Shown: positions 22,901-35,615 of the stretch, piece by piece
How the letters are laid out: each line of letters opens with the position of its first letter
How positions within the stretch are numbered: position 1 is the stretch's first letter
DNA from: Dipylidium caninum
Taxonomy: Eukaryota; Platyhelminthes; Cestoda; Cyclophyllidea; Dipylidiidae
Direction: 5' to 3'
DNA: 64,000 nucleotides
Assembly: GCA_017562135.1 (NCBI GenBank)
Contig: QEYB01000158.1
Span: forward strand, 372,001 to 436,000
Notes under the pieces: model-generated
What the model was told of the DNA's origin: nothing
What the model saw: the letters and a program-made list of their open reading frames with translations, nothing else
Databases searched by the model: none
Translations under genes and position numbers: made by a program

Positions 22901-25900
22901 ACATGCCATCGGTCATTTCACCTAGACATTTCATTTACTCACCTTCTTTCTGAGACTCTTCACTCTCCCCCGAGATTGAGACGCTTCTCCTGAGAGGTTT
23001 CAAAGTCCTCGTGGTAGAGGAAGGCGAGAAACCGCCTCGGGGAAAAGGGGAGAGGAGAATGGCCTTTTCTCCTCAGCCGGCGACGAGACATGGCGGGGGA
23101 GGGTGGGGGCCAAACGCCACTTCGTCTGTTCCAAAAGTCACCCCTTTCCCTTGCCGTCCATTAGGCGGTACAGAAAGTGATTCCGTTCCTGCATATTTTC
23201 CACCGTCCAATGCCCATTTGAGTGCTTTTGTGTAAAATCTCTTCTCATTGTTTCTCATTTTCCCGGCAAAGCGTTCGGCTAGTCAGAAGATGTAGCTTCC
23301 AGGCGCAGTGCATAATGGGAAGCATTCCGAAAAAATTCTCTAGGATAGGGAAAGGGAGGAAAAATGACAACCACTCCATTTTTTGACATCCTCCTTTCCC
23401 TTTCTCTCTCCTTCTCTGCCTCTCTTCCTTTGTCCAGGCCTTCCAACAGTGCCTCCGCTACATTTACTGCGACAACAAACCCTTGACAGAAGCACTGGAT
23501 GACCTCTACGACGTTCTCTACGCGGCCAAAAAGTACCTCCTCACGTCTCTCGTCACCGACTGCACCAAAAAACTTATTGTGAGTAGCGCATATTCCTCGC
23601 GGTGCCAAAAAGTAATCTTGAATGCGAGCAATTTATGCGGTGAATTCCTCACCCCTCGCCCTTTGGCGACAGTCATGCCGAATTGCTGTCCAATTGCAGG
23701 CGAGAGGAGAGGGTTGGACGAATGAACCCCTTCCGTAAAAAAGCGTTAGGTGTCGCATCCTGATTGGCTAATTGAGTGGACAAACCCTCTTAAACATCTT
23801 CGTCTCGGCAACGGCAAATTTTTACGTCAGCCTGTCAAATTGTCAAGCCTCTAACACATTAGTCGACTCAACATCTGCCAGCCTGCCTGGCCGTCTGTCC
23901 ATTCGACCAGGTCGCCAGCCAGTCACGAACTTTTACGCATCTAAGCAGTCCTGCCTCTCCTCACCTCGAGCTCGGGAGCTGCGCAATTGTTTTTGCTTCG
24001 AGTGAAGCAGTAAAACGGTCAAAGCCCTCACTTATCAGTAATAAGCAGTGGACCGGTTAATCGCAGATCATCGCCTCCGTGGCCAGTCCCCTCCAAAACG
24101 AGCTTGTTGGTTTCGGGTTAGCGCAAAGCCCTGCGATACCAGCGGCCGACTCCAACACACCAAACATCGACTTCATTTGACAGCATTTTGCCCGACAACG
24201 CTCGGATTTTAGCATTAGTCGTTCCTTGCCCGGCCTTCGAGCCACTCCGCGGTGTGTTCACCGCGTCTCGGCAGCCGTACACCCTCGCTGTAAGGCGATA
24301 GAACAGAGGCGCTCGGTGGGAACACGCCAGTGTGCCGCTGTGCCTCGACTCCGCCATGCATAACTGACTTGGCGGCTCAAGGCCGCTTTGTGCAACTCCG
24401 TCACACACACTCGTGTCTTTTCGTTTGTCCCGAGGCCGTTACACCTTGGCAGGCGGCTTTGCGGCGATAATAGAAGCGCCACGACGGGCTGCCAGTATTC
24501 TAGCGCTTCAGCGGTGCGAGAGAGAACGCTCATTCTTCTCTTCTCATTAAACACGGAAAAGAAAAAAATCATAAATAATCACTGTACAAAAGGAAGGTAG
24601 GACCCTCCTTAAGCCTGTGTTTCACACACATACACACACACATGATGAAGTAAACGCTCGACTTAAGCCGGCGCTCATATAAAGCCTCGCCCCACACCCA
24701 TGAGACTTTCTCGCCTTCTGAGAGAAACCGGAGGAGGCACCGATCAGCTTCGGTAGGCGGTGAAAAAAGCCTGTCTTGCGATGATCGTGAGAAGGACATG
24801 GCGTTCACATAGGCGATTGCGTAAACACTGCTTTATTCTTCTGTCAAACACACCACCAATTTGCCTCGGGAACTTCCGTGGCATTTAGAGGCTTCATTTC
24901 TCGGAGGTGAGGGGAGTTGTTTAACTAAATTCGGAGCATTTAGTTAAGCGCCTCCTTCACCCTCAGTGCAGCTAGTTCGATGTCACGGCGCAGGCAATCG
25001 TCTCGCCTAGGGGGAAAGATGTCACAAAGGAGCCTGCCTATTGCGGTGCTCCCCGAGTGTCCACAGTTAAATGTCTCCGGCAAGTGCGGATGGCGGTGTC
25101 TCCCGTCTGCGTGGTCAGACTCTCCACGATGTCATAGGAGGATCCGCTCTGGACCGACGCGTGTACACAACAGTCCGCCGTTTGGGTGAGGGAAGCTGGG
25201 CTTGACAAACACTGTCTTTTGCAGTCACTCACATGGAGACTCAGGGCAGCCGCGGAGACATCAGAGCCTGACAACGCTTTGATTGACAATAGGAGTGATT
25301 GGGAAAAGTGATAAGATGTGTGCCACGTAGACTCTACAACAACTCAAACGGTTTGTCCTACTTTTCCTTCTCGTAAGAGTCTGATGACGGCTCAGAACGC
25401 TCTCCTCCAACTGAACCGATGCTCCGCCATGGACGAGGATGAACTTACCATGATCTGTTGGCACACAATAGATGTTTTGGTAAGTCGGTTGAAGAATTCC
25501 AACACCGCCTCACCTTGTAGGCCTCAGAAGTCCTCGTCTCGGAGCACTTCACCAACCTGGAGCGTCAGACATTAATTGAAGTGGTTAGTCGAGACACGCT
25601 GTACTGCGAGGAGTGGGAGGTATTCGAGGCGTTGATATGCTGGAGTAAGGTCGAGTGCGTTCGAATGGGTGTCCCTTCCACCAATTCCAACGTGGCAAAA
25701 GTCATGAAGGACCTCCTCCCTTACGTCCGTTTCACTACGATGTCGCTAGAAGACTTCATCTACCACGTTTCCAAGTCAGATATGCTCAGTCTCGAAATGG
25801 TAAGTGGGCAAACGAGCAACTCATGTATCTTCTACTCCGTAAAACCATTTCAAAGTATGACATCCTGTCATTATCCCGCAGCAATACAACATCCTTCTCC

Positions 25901-28900
25901 TACTCGCCACCAAAATGTTCGCAAAGAGAGAAAACGCGGCGAGTCAAAAGGAGGAAGAAAAGACGAGCAGTGTGAAACAGGAGGGGGATTTGTGTGCCCC
26001 CGTTCCAAAACGCAAAGGCCCGGAGGTCTTCAAGTGTCGTCGTTTCCCCCCATTAATCCCACCGCTCACGAAGGAGGCCTACTGGTCGGAGGTGGAGTAC
26101 GTCATTTTCAAGGTAGGCCATGGGCAGACCTCGCTTGTGGGTGTTGACGAGTTGACTGTGTTGAGGGTTCCAGCTGAAGCTCAGATCAACTATGTTGACA
26201 ACTCAAAACACAAACAGTGCTTGTGTAGACTGGAGAAGGTGGGGGGTAGAAATTTTATTATTGAACTGCACCGAGTCCATGAGGACCAGACGCAGTTGTG
26301 GCACAAATCGCGGCGCCAGTGGTAGGGGGAAGGTAGGAGGATGGTTTTCACCGCTCCGCTCTCCTCCCCCTCCTCTCGCCAATTCGAGTTGAATGCTCCG
26401 CCAATTCAATTAACCGCCGGCTTTGAGTAGAGTGATATACTTGATCCCCTGAGGTAAAACAAATCAACACACGACAGAGCATTAGTTGAAGCTAATGTGT
26501 ACTGAGATCCTACATATAAAAAAGCCACCTCAGCTCATGTGCTTCCCCTCTCGTCCACACTCGTCATCCTCTTCCCCAGCTCCGATTAAGAAAAAAGCTC
26601 CAAAAAAACGGAGATTGTGGGGACTATGACCTGTCTATTTGGTTAAAAAGAAGTAGTCTTTAATCAGGTGGAAAGAAAGCCGAAGGTCACCCATTAAATG
26701 GAGGACGACAATAGGCCGAGAACAGGTCGACGTGGAGTCAAGACATGCCGACCGAGCGGAGAAAAAAAAGTCGAAATGCGTACTGAAAGGAGAATGATTA
26801 TATCCGCTCCCGTTTATACCTATCAATACACTTTCCCCCCTCCTCTCGTCAAATCGAGTTGAATGCTTCATCAATTCAACTAAACGACGACTTTACTTAG
26901 TGTGACATCGTTGATTCAAACAGATGAAGTATTCGAAGCTAATGTGTAATGAAGTTCTCCATGTAAAAGAGCAGAAAAGGGTTGCAACCCGACTAAGTGT
27001 CAATTACACCATTATATTTACTAGAGGCCACTTCGTGCCACTCTATGCCTCGTCCTCGCCCCACTCTCCCGCCCCGCCCCGCCCCGCCCCTCTATGACCT
27101 GTTAAAAGAGAATCAATTTGGTGGTAAAGTGGAGAGAAAACAAAGGTCGCTTATAAAATGGGGACAAAACAGGCCTCACTTAATAGATGAGGATAGGCCG
27201 ATGAGGAATTATGACGTGCAGACTGAATGGAGAGAAAGAGACGCAATACGCACCGAAATAAGTGGTGTTTACTAAATATTAACACAGAGGACTTATTTTT
27301 CAGGTCTCGACACCCGTGTTCCTCGCCGGGTTGAGTATCCTCGGCCCGGTGAACAAAGAGACCTTCCTGAAGGTGAAGGTGAAGTTGCGTCAGTGCGATG
27401 TGATTCAAAGCTCCAACGCCAGCGGCACCGGCGTGTCCACACCCAACAGCGGTGGCGGTGAACACCGACACGGCCCGAGGTCCAGGGGCGTATTCAACCG
27501 GTCCTATCTGCGCCCCAGCAGCGACGCCAACCGACAACACGGGCAAGTGGCCTACTTTGCTTTCCCAGCATCGACTCGTCCCTTCCCCCACCCCACCAGG
27601 CTTATTCCCATCTCGCGGACAAATTGACGCGGTTAAAGCCATTGAGTGTCTGAAGAGGCCAACATGATGGTTATTATGGAAAGGAAGGTGGCCAGTGGAG
27701 TTGAGTAGCGACTTCCCTCCAGATAGCCAGTTTCAAAACTGATGAGCTTCGACCAATTTCCATCCCTTACAGACATTCCTCGTTAACTTCTGATGCAGCG
27801 GCTTTGGGGGAAAGTAGAGACACCATGTTTGAAGGTCGTATGCCTGTCACAGACACATGTGCTCTAGCAGCTTGGTCCGTTTCCACACCTTTTTCAAGGC
27901 CGCGGAGTCGCAGAGGAAGCGGATGAGTGGGGGCGAGGGGTGGAGGAAGACGGACTACTTAAACCAACAAATGTCGAGGAGAGAAGGGATTTGCACACCA
28001 TTATGTATTATTTAATTTGCGGAGTAGTGCAAAGTCGTCAAGTCTATCGTCTTCCTCCCCATCTCCTGTGCATCGTGTTATCCTCAGATTAGGGACAAAC
28101 ACTCAGATACACTTCCACTTCTCGAGAAAACTGTTATTTCCAAGAAAGCTCTCACACACTCGCGCATTATGGCCACAAGCAATCGCGGATAGGCAGGTTA
28201 CAAATTCCGGTTCAGCATGTCTCCCAGAGTGGGGATGGAGGGTGTGACTTGCCACGCCCCCGGTCCCCGTTCCCCTCCCCCCACCCGCGCAATTTACCAG
28301 TTGAGTGGGAAAGACTTAACGTTTCGTGATTTTTCATTCCACAATCCACCGACAATAATACCCTGATGTCATGCGACACTGTTTCTATCCCACCAAGATT
28401 TAAAAAGTAGTTGGAACAAAGTTGGCCCTATGACAGAAACACGGAATTCCGACGCAATGGAGAAATAGCTTGAAAGGTCGAAGAGATTGTACCAGAAAAC
28501 AAGGTGCCGAGAGTATGCACAGACTAATACCCTTTGCGGCTGATGCTGTGAATTAAAATTTCAGTTAAAGTGAAGTGGAATAGTAGGAATGAAAAACTGG
28601 ATTAATCGAGAAGTCGAGGAGTCTATTGTCCTTAGGACCTTATGTGTGTTAATGGAGAACAAAGACTTACATCAGAATTTCTCCTTTGAGACTGCGTGAG
28701 AGGTCACCTTAGTTCCGAGAAGGCCGTCGAACGAACACTCAGGACAGTGATTGCAGAGACAATATCGAAGACCAGAAGACTTCCACAACGCGGCTTTACG
28801 CTGGCGTTCCCGTAAGGCATGAGGAAAGTTGAAATTCCTCGTCGATCCCGCATCTACTCACCAGCTAAAAAAGATGCATTAGCGTCCGTTATTCGAGTAA

Positions 28901-30095
28901 ATCCATCCTGCAAATGCAAAGCTGAGCACTTTAATAACAAGTGATCGAAAAGTCTGGTATTTTTAAAGGTGGAGATGCCATATACAGGGATGGTGGAAGG
29001 ACTCCTTATTCTGGTAGCTATGATCCTGTTCTCCTGAACCTGCCTTCCAGGCACGGAAACACGGAGCGCTCGAGATCAGGAGGCCAAACTTCAGAACTAC
29101 CATTGACGCCCTCAACAAAGCCGTCTCGGACACTATTCAAATCGGTGAAGGCGCGCGGCACGATTTTGGGCACCTTAGAAGCGAGTCTCAATTGTGCTCA
29201 TTCATTCAATTGCGCAGTTGAGGCACGATTCCCCCGACCCATCAAGGTAAAACATTTACACTGCTCCTATTTGCGCCATCCTGATAACTTGTCTCTTTTA
29301 AAACTTCATACATCGGCCGATATGGAAAACTTCAAGGAGAGGGGAAAAAAGAAAACAAATTTTCCTCCGTCCTGATTGGCCCAGCGCTGACCAATCAAAG
29401 CACACAAGCTTTCATCGATCGCACAGACTTATGGTTTCCTCCCCAGTCCGAGCAACCAACGAATATTTACAGAACTACGTTGGTCTTTGCTCACAAATCG
29501 CCTGTAGAATTGGTATTTCTGACATTGTTTGCTCCAGAAATGATCACCACTTAATAAAGAAGAAGTGGCATCACCTGCGTGCTCCAAACGGTGGGGTTAT
29601 TTTGAGCGCAAAGGCTCTGAGACCTCGAAAGACAACTATGTTGTGTGAACTAGTAAGAGAGTGAAATTTATGACAATAATAGAATGGAGAGCCAAGGCCT
29701 GTCGAGAAGCATGTTAACTACCCCATTATTACTGGTTAAACATTTAGCTCAAGAGCGAGCGCTATTACCTGCTGTCTGTTGCGCCGGAGGAGGGACGAAC
29801 CACCCGCTGCTACCGCGTCGAAACGGCCGCTCGCTCCAGTGTTTCGGTGCAGGTACACATCTTCGCCACTGGCCCTGGTGAGAGGGACGAAAGCAGAGCA
29901 GCGGCGAGACATCCAACGTCCAAGCTCTCGCGCGTAGTAAACTTCGACTTCGCCTTCGGTGGCAATGGAGTTGGCGCAGATGCCATCGTTGGCAGTGGCA
30001 TCAACACACACAACGACAAACCCTCGACAGGTAATCTCGTTGCCGTTGGTGAGACTCCCCATGTGGGGCAGCTCCTCTTCTTCCCCGTTCGTTGA
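16952..30095 (+). CDS. BTB-BACK-PHR domain protein (BTBD1/2/3/6 family), about 11 exons
   Basis: Family members are adaptors for Cul3 ubiquitin ligases. Exons: 16952-17129 (or to 17099), 17568-17745, 19065-19470, 20489-21221, 23438-23578, 25378-25479, 25521-25799, 25882-26112, 27304-27479, 29051-29246, 29748-30095. All phases are compatible, giving about 988 aa against roughly 480-530 for the family. Exon 3 holds an Asp run and ends EWR, the NWQ-like family motif. Exon 4 starts the BTB domain (RLAAVLKAERFVDVYFYVG), then has a Ser-rich insert of about 160 aa before GAHRLILAIASPVFEAMFYG. Exon 5 finishes BTB (AFQQCLRYIYCDNKPLTEAL). Exons 6-7 are BACK (NALLQLNRCS, CWHTIDVL, VFEALICWSKVEC). Exons 8-11 are PHR (FLAGLSILGP, VNFDFAFGGNGVG, VGQLLFFPVR stop). 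One extra base within exon 4 near 21140-21175 shifts the frame. Exons 1-2 and the exon 9 donor (27479) are the least certain. Confidence 0.88.
19159..19214. repeat. GAC/GAT trinucleotide repeat (Asp run in BTB-gene exon 3)
   Basis: Interrupted GAC/GAT run encoding about 18 acidic residues with one Asn and one Arg. The decayed inverted copy at 4853-4891 is shorter and pure. Confidence 0.85.
26366..27270 (+). repeat. Two tandem direct repeats of about 455 bp in BTB-gene intron 8
   Basis: Unit 1 (about 26366-26820) and unit 2 (about 26826-27270) share ordered blocks: CCTCCTCTCG, CGAGTTGAATGC, CAATTCAA, GAAGCTAATGTGTA, CTATGACCTGT and GGATAGGCCGATGAGG-like segments. They have diverged with small indels and substitutions. 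No terminal repeats or coding capacity are visible, so this looks like an old tandem duplication rather than a mobile element. Confidence 0.75.
27070..27090. repeat. CCCGC pentanucleotide run
   Basis: Four to five CCCGC units inside the second intronic repeat unit of the BTB gene. They are absent from unit 1, so they arose after the duplication. Confidence 0.75.
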
Positions 30096-30745
30096 TGCAC
30101 TTTTATCGTCTCGCCACAAAAAAGCACTCTCCTTGACCAAACCTATTTTTTGCTACATTCGCTTCACCATTTTGTATTGTCCTACCTCAACAGATCAGCC
30201 TGCCATTCCGAATCATCCATCTCGTTTCATCTTTATTTTGTCTCACCATCTCGGCGGGCTGTGCCAAGGTGGTGCCAAAGTAAGAGACAAAATTGCGATC
30301 TACTGTAAAAATACCTCTTCTGAAGTGGAAATCACAGCACAAATTCGAGGATGCAGCGTTTATTTCCAAGCAACAGCGTCTAATACTCTCTCTTCGTATA
30401 CCAGCTCAAGTAATTCCATTTGAAAAGCCCTGTTAATGCTTTGAGGTGATTGACTAGCGCATAAACAGAGGCCACTGCCAGTCACAAAGCTAAAATTGGC
30501 AATTGAAGAGACTTCCCGTAACAAAACAAGCGCTAATCTACTTTACAATGCGACTAATCAGGCCTTAATATTATGGAAAAAAACAGGCGTCAACGCCTGC
30601 CAACATTGACAAGAGTCCACTCATACGTTGGTTGTTCAAGGTGGAGGAAAGAACCGTTTTTACTCAACACTTGCAAGTAGCGAACACATTGCTAAACACA
30701 ATCACAGTTTGAAGTTGATGTATCACGAGAAATACACGTCACCAA
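30096..30745. other. Convergent 3' intergenic region between BTB gene and EIPR1
   Basis: 650 bp separating the stop codons of two convergent genes, presumably both 3'UTRs. No clean AATAAA could be assigned to either gene and no other feature was recognised. Confidence 0.5.
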
Positions 30746-33700
30746 TTAAATCTTCTCGAAATCGACCACGTCCTCGTCTTCCCCCTCGTCGTCCTCATCC
30801 TCGTCGCGTTGAAGGAGGATTCCAAATTTGACTTTGTCAGGCACCTGACTAACCACAAAGTGGCCATCGTAGTTAACCGAGGCGAAAATCCACGGATCCA
30901 CAGGGCTCCAGTCGACCGCGTAAATGCTCTCCTGCTGTTGCTCTAATCGCGCTAGCACACCGTCTTCTAGACTTCAAAAGAAGGCTACTTATAAGGTTTG
31001 AGCAGCACAATCACCTAGTAAAGTCGTGAAATACCTAAATATCGTCGATAAAAGGCTATAAATTAACCAATCACCAATTCAAAGTGTTCTTTCGGACCGC
31101 CAGCGGCCGACTGAGATTAGGTAACCTCCGCTCAAACCAATTAATTTCCACTCTTCTCGTGCCTCTTCAGGGCAATTTGCTTTAAGTTACCTCATTTCAC
31201 AGATGCGATTCTATGCCGAGTTACGTGGAAAACAAAAAAGTAAACTACTAAACACTGGCCGAGGGAGAAAGGACAAAATCTCCGAAATAGAAGACGATAA
31301 ATACACACTGTAAATCATGTATGAGATGGAAGACGCCGGCAATGAGATTTCAGTGGTAAGTCCACGCACAATGGAGGTAGAAAATGAGACATGTTAGGGC
31401 GCTTTTGAACGGTAAATGACACCATTGTGAACGAGGACTCGCAGTGGATTTACCATTCAACGGAGATCTCGGACTCCGCGGGGGGAAGAAGTGCTGCTGG
31501 TAGCCTTGGCGGTAGTAGACGGTCCTCGGGACTCGGAAGAGAAGCTGGGCAGGCCGTAGAGACATACACAGGAGTCGCTACTAGCCGAGAGGAGGAGCTG
31601 ATCGCGAGTTGGATGATACCTCACAGACCATATCTTCGAATAAAACGAAAAGTAATTTATCGTCTGGTGAAAATCGCGGGGGGTTATTAATTAACATTCA
31701 ACTCCAAACGCAAACGTTAGGCGGTTAATTATGAGCATGTGATAATTTAAAGGATGAAAAACCGTATAAACCAGACTAAACTCATGCTTTGTTGAGAAAA
31801 GTCTTTTAATACCGAGCATTCAACTCGAGAAGTTAGTAAAAAGTCTAACGGCCCTCGTGAAAGACGTTTGGTCTGGCCATACCCAGTGAGAATGTGCAGG
31901 CACAGTTATCAGAGGTTTTGGACCGGGTATTCCAAGGCCAAGGTTCTTAAGAGACAATTTTCCATGCGAGGAGGGACCGATCTTCTGAGTTGATCGCAGA
32001 TCCCACAAGCAGAGGCAACCATCGTCCCCACCGGTGGCCAGAATATGGTCGCGATTGGGATTGAAGTCGATGTCTCGGACACATGGCCAGTGTATGTCAC
32101 CCAGCCAAAAACAAGGTCTGAAGAAAAGATAATCAGACCGATAAGACATATATATACACAACTAACAAACGGCGAATGAGAAAGTAGGATTAACTGCATG
32201 CAGCGTGTGTCCACTCCGAGGACACCGGAGTCAAAAGCGACCCCGATTGTGGAAGAATTGCGATGGGGTGACCACCGAACAGCATTTACAGGTGAAGTAA
32301 TTGCACTCCCACCGGTTTCAGCTGCTTCCGTGGGAAGACGTAATTGACAACAGGAGTTGACAACGTAATCACCGGAGGCTGATCCGAGAATGGCCAAGAA
32401 GCTCGAACCGGGGGACACCACTCGACCACTTAAAGAACTGAAAACAATAACTTACCCACTTGACTTGAATTTAACTGGATGTGGTATGCTCAAATGGGAT
32501 GAACGTACTGCTGCGTTCCGGGAAGCGGTGAGCCGAGAACACAGGCCAGGTCAGTGGATGTTTCGGAAGGATGTGCCACAACTCTGTCGAAAACGTAAAA
32601 CAATTAGTATTTGTATTTATTACACGGTCACTAATAAGTCCATTGTCTTCAAAATTGAAAAAAAGACGTTAGGTGTCTCTGAGAAAAAAGGAAAATACCA
32701 GAGCTGCTCCAAAAATGATGGCGAAATGTGAGACGTACTTTTTAACTGAATTGAAGTCATCGCAGGGTAGACTTGAGACAAATTCCAGCTGTTCTTGTGG
32801 TCGATCCACGTATTCGATATCCTTCCCGTCTTCGGATCCCGAGTTCGATAAAAACTGCGGTGACGGCGACGGAAGACGCCAAATCCGAGCTCCAGTGCTC
32901 AACTCAGTCTTGCTTTCTGAGACTGAATAAACAGAAGTGTTACTAGCTTCACCTAAAGGTCCCACATCAGCCAACAGTCGTGTGCATCTTTGAATTAGGT
33001 ATTTTAAACAATTAGAGATCGTTACGAGGTAAAAATCACAATAGTCGCCCAAACACACCACATAAATAGGTTCAATGACCATCCTTATAGAATACGATAC
33101 CGTAATGAAAAGTATCGTATAAATTGTCCGAAAAAAGGACAGATAAGGGGGTGGCGATGTTTCGAAAAACCGCATCGAGACATACCTTGTAACACACTAC
33201 GATAAACAAATTTTCTACGTGAATTTTATAAATTGCTACCCATATACCACTGAGTGGTATAACTTCTAACTGAAGGGATTTAACCGAAGACGCCACAAAA
33301 TATCAAATTTCGCTAAAAATAGGATACAACTTGAGAATAGTTTCCTCATTTTGAAAGAAAAATACCACCATAAGATCAATAAGAATGATTTTTAGACGAG
33401 TGAGATTGTAAAATGACATCTACGAATGACATTATAGTCTGACAAAAAAGTAGAAACTTTGGCAAATGAAGAAAACCATGGATATTACATTTTAAAAATA
33501 GAAGGATAAACATTAGAGAAAGCCTATAGAAAAGACTCAATCTTTGAATAAGTTAATCAAACACAATGGAAATCTGCAACACAACTAATATAAAAACACA
33601 AGATTCCAAACAAATATGATTTTAGTGAGATGCCATATTAGAAGAAAACATGTAACTACGAAGTACAAGGGAATATGGCGGCTTCTCCAATTCTCAGAAC

Positions 33701-34520
33701 TAAAGTAAAATTCACTAAAGTAGCACAAAACTGGCACCCTCCTCGTGGTGAATGAGGAGATAGCAGTTCATACATACTTGAGAAATCAAATATAAGACAA
33801 TTTACAAGCTTCAACTTCAAATTTTTATAAGGTCGAAAAAAAGCATAAACACTACATCTCACACAGGTTCGATAGCAGGTAATACTAACCTAACTACGTA
33901 ATTCAAAGAGAATGGCTAGGAGAATTAAAATGGTAGGACAAACTGGAAGAGTAGACGGTTACGAAGAGAAATGGAGCGGCGGGAAGCACAGTTAAACCGA
34001 CGACTTCACCGTCTGGATGAATGAATGATTGGCTCTTCAGACTAACTGATTGAGAGTTATAGCCCTCTTCCAGAGTAACCAAGTGCACCTTTATAAAAAA
34101 GAAATCAAGTTTTGATAAAAGGGCTGGAACATTAAGTAGGGAATAAAATTATGATAATGGGATGAACCTGACTTCCGTTTGGTTTCACAGATTGGCAGCC
34201 GACTAAGAAGCGAACATTTTCTGATTGATCAGCCAGAGGACCCGATTGAGAATCATAAAGCCCGACAAGAAAACGTGCTTGTGGCTACAAATAGAAGGAG
34301 ATAGTGGCGGAAATGTCAGCTAAATTATCAAAAGTCTTCATGTGTTTAACAAGTGAAAACATTCCACATGGGAATAAAACGCACGAAAGTATTGTGATCA
34401 TCTACTATAAAACGAATAAATACACTATATGGATTTTGGAAGAAGACTCGCTTGGAAAAAAAGGGTAAAACCCACAGGGAGAGTAAGACCTTGGGCTGTC
34501 TCACGCAAACTGTATAGCAT
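30746..34520 (-). CDS. EIPR1: EARP/GARP complex-interacting protein 1 (EIPR1/TSSC1), WD40 protein, 9 exons
   Basis: WD40 scaffold that works with the EARP/GARP tethering complexes in endosome recycling and dense-core vesicle traffic. Exons (minus): 34520-34490, 34277-34168, 34088-33944, 32922-32739, 32583-32509, 32437-32195, 32117-31883, 31633-31462, 30966-30746. All junctions keep phase, giving about 471 aa (human is about 387). Recognised segments in order: QARFLVG and SENVRFLVGCQSVK (start); PDGEVVGLTVLPAAP; ELSTGARIWRLP; TDLACVLG; VNAVRWSPHRN and GVDTRCM; CVRDIDFNPNRDHILATGGD and CLCLWDLRS; SHW with IWSVRYHPTRDQLLLSAS; QDGVLARL, QESIYAVDWSPVDPWIFAS and YDGHFVVSQVP. The C-terminus ends in an acidic tail beyond the last blade. 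The start ATG at 34520 is chosen from alignment with the vertebrate N-terminus. Introns are AT-rich; the shortest is 71 nt. Confidence 0.94.
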
Positions 34521-35060
34521 CAGGCAAATCCTGAAATGAACGGAAAGGGTATAAGATAAAACTAGCAGCGACTTTTGATAATCGAGGTACATGCAGATCA
34601 GCAAAAAAATCTAAGCGTAAGAAGTGGAGTGAAACCTAAAGTAGGGAAAAAATGGGCCCTAACCAACATAGCTCACACGCTCTACGAATAGCAGCTGAAT
34701 AATTACAAACGCTGCGCGTTTCGAGACCGGCTAGTAAATTAATTTTCTCAGTAATTCTCAAAAAACTAAATTTTCGTTTTGCATGCTGTATCCACAATAC
34801 CTTACAAGAAGGTATATTTTGTTCAAGAAAGGAAAGATTCACATTCAGAAAAATAATCTTTGAAGTTACGGGTAATTGCGGATATGACATAAGTAAATAC
34901 GCAGCATTCAGTGAAGTTTCGAGAGACTTTACCTGTTAATGTTTTTCAATGCGCTGTGTCTCATACCAGAGAACCGTTCCATTACTGCGGATAAAGTAGG
35001 TGACCAGAAGAGAATTTGTAGCTGCCTAAAACGGGTGATGTGGAGGCCCATTAAGTTGCT
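34521..35060. other. Possible divergent promoter between EIPR1 and the 35061 ORF
   Basis: 540 bp of AT-rich DNA between two head-to-head starts. One chance 84-codon frame lies on the minus strand. No TATA box or named element could be assigned. Confidence 0.35.
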
Positions 35061-35615
35061 ATGTGGTTCATATCTAAGCTGAAAGTTGCGCTTCGACACA
35101 AATCACTATACCCACTTTGGTGTTCAATAATCGTCCTCTTCTTTCGGGGCACCACTACTGGCTTTCTTCCAACCCACACCCTCGAGCACTTTCTTCTTAC
35201 GCTCCACAATTATTCTGATTTTAAATTAGGGGAATTAGAATCATTTCTGCCAAAATATCTGCCTTTACTTCGTCCTATTTCCGTCAAGTCTGTTTATTTA
35301 TTCTTAAAAACAAACTTTGATTTTCTGCATCAGCACAGTACCGTTTCCAACACCATAGCCATCATTAGTTCAAAATTTATCATTTTCTCTGTGATTGACC
35401 TGCAGATTTTGCTGATTCCCATATATAATGAACTAAGTAACTCTCACTTATGTCAGGGCTGGAAATACCGTTGTTTTAGACGTTATAAATCGTTTGTTAT
35501 CGAAACAGTTAAGCGAGTAATGACGTCTCAAAATGCTAAGTTGACGATAACATACAAAGACGTCTTGCCTAAATCGGAAAGACTTGTTGTTCCGTGGACG
35601 GTTCATGGCCGTTGA
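35061..35615 (+). CDS. Unrecognised 184-aa single-exon ORF
   Basis: An uninterrupted ATG-to-TGA frame of 184 codons in AT-rich DNA, where stops should be frequent, so chance occurrence is less likely than for the GC-rich frames elsewhere. The protein is basic and Leu/Ile/Phe-rich with two hydrophobic stretches (LWCSIIVLFF; IIFSVIDLQILLIPIY), no signal peptide, and a basic C-terminal part (GWKYRCFRRYKSFVIETVKR) ending in VPWTVHGR. I do not recognise a family. It starts 540 bp from the EIPR1 start on the opposite strand, so a shared bidirectional promoter is possible. It could also be one exon of a larger gene or a decayed mobile-element fragment. Confidence 0.45.
   Translation: MWFISKLKVALRHKSLYPLWCSIIVLFFRGTTTGFLPTHTLEHFLLTLHNYSDFKLGELESFLPKYLPLLRPISVKSVYLFLKTNFDFLHQHSTVSNTIAIISSKFIIFSVIDLQILLIPIYNELSNSHLCQGWKYRCFRRYKSFVIETVKRVMTSQNAKLTITYKDVLPKSERLVVPWTVHGR

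Noticed and set aside
29736..30140. 134-codon frame on the minus strand
   Set aside because: Antisense shadow of the last PHR exon of the BTB gene, whose + frame matches the family.
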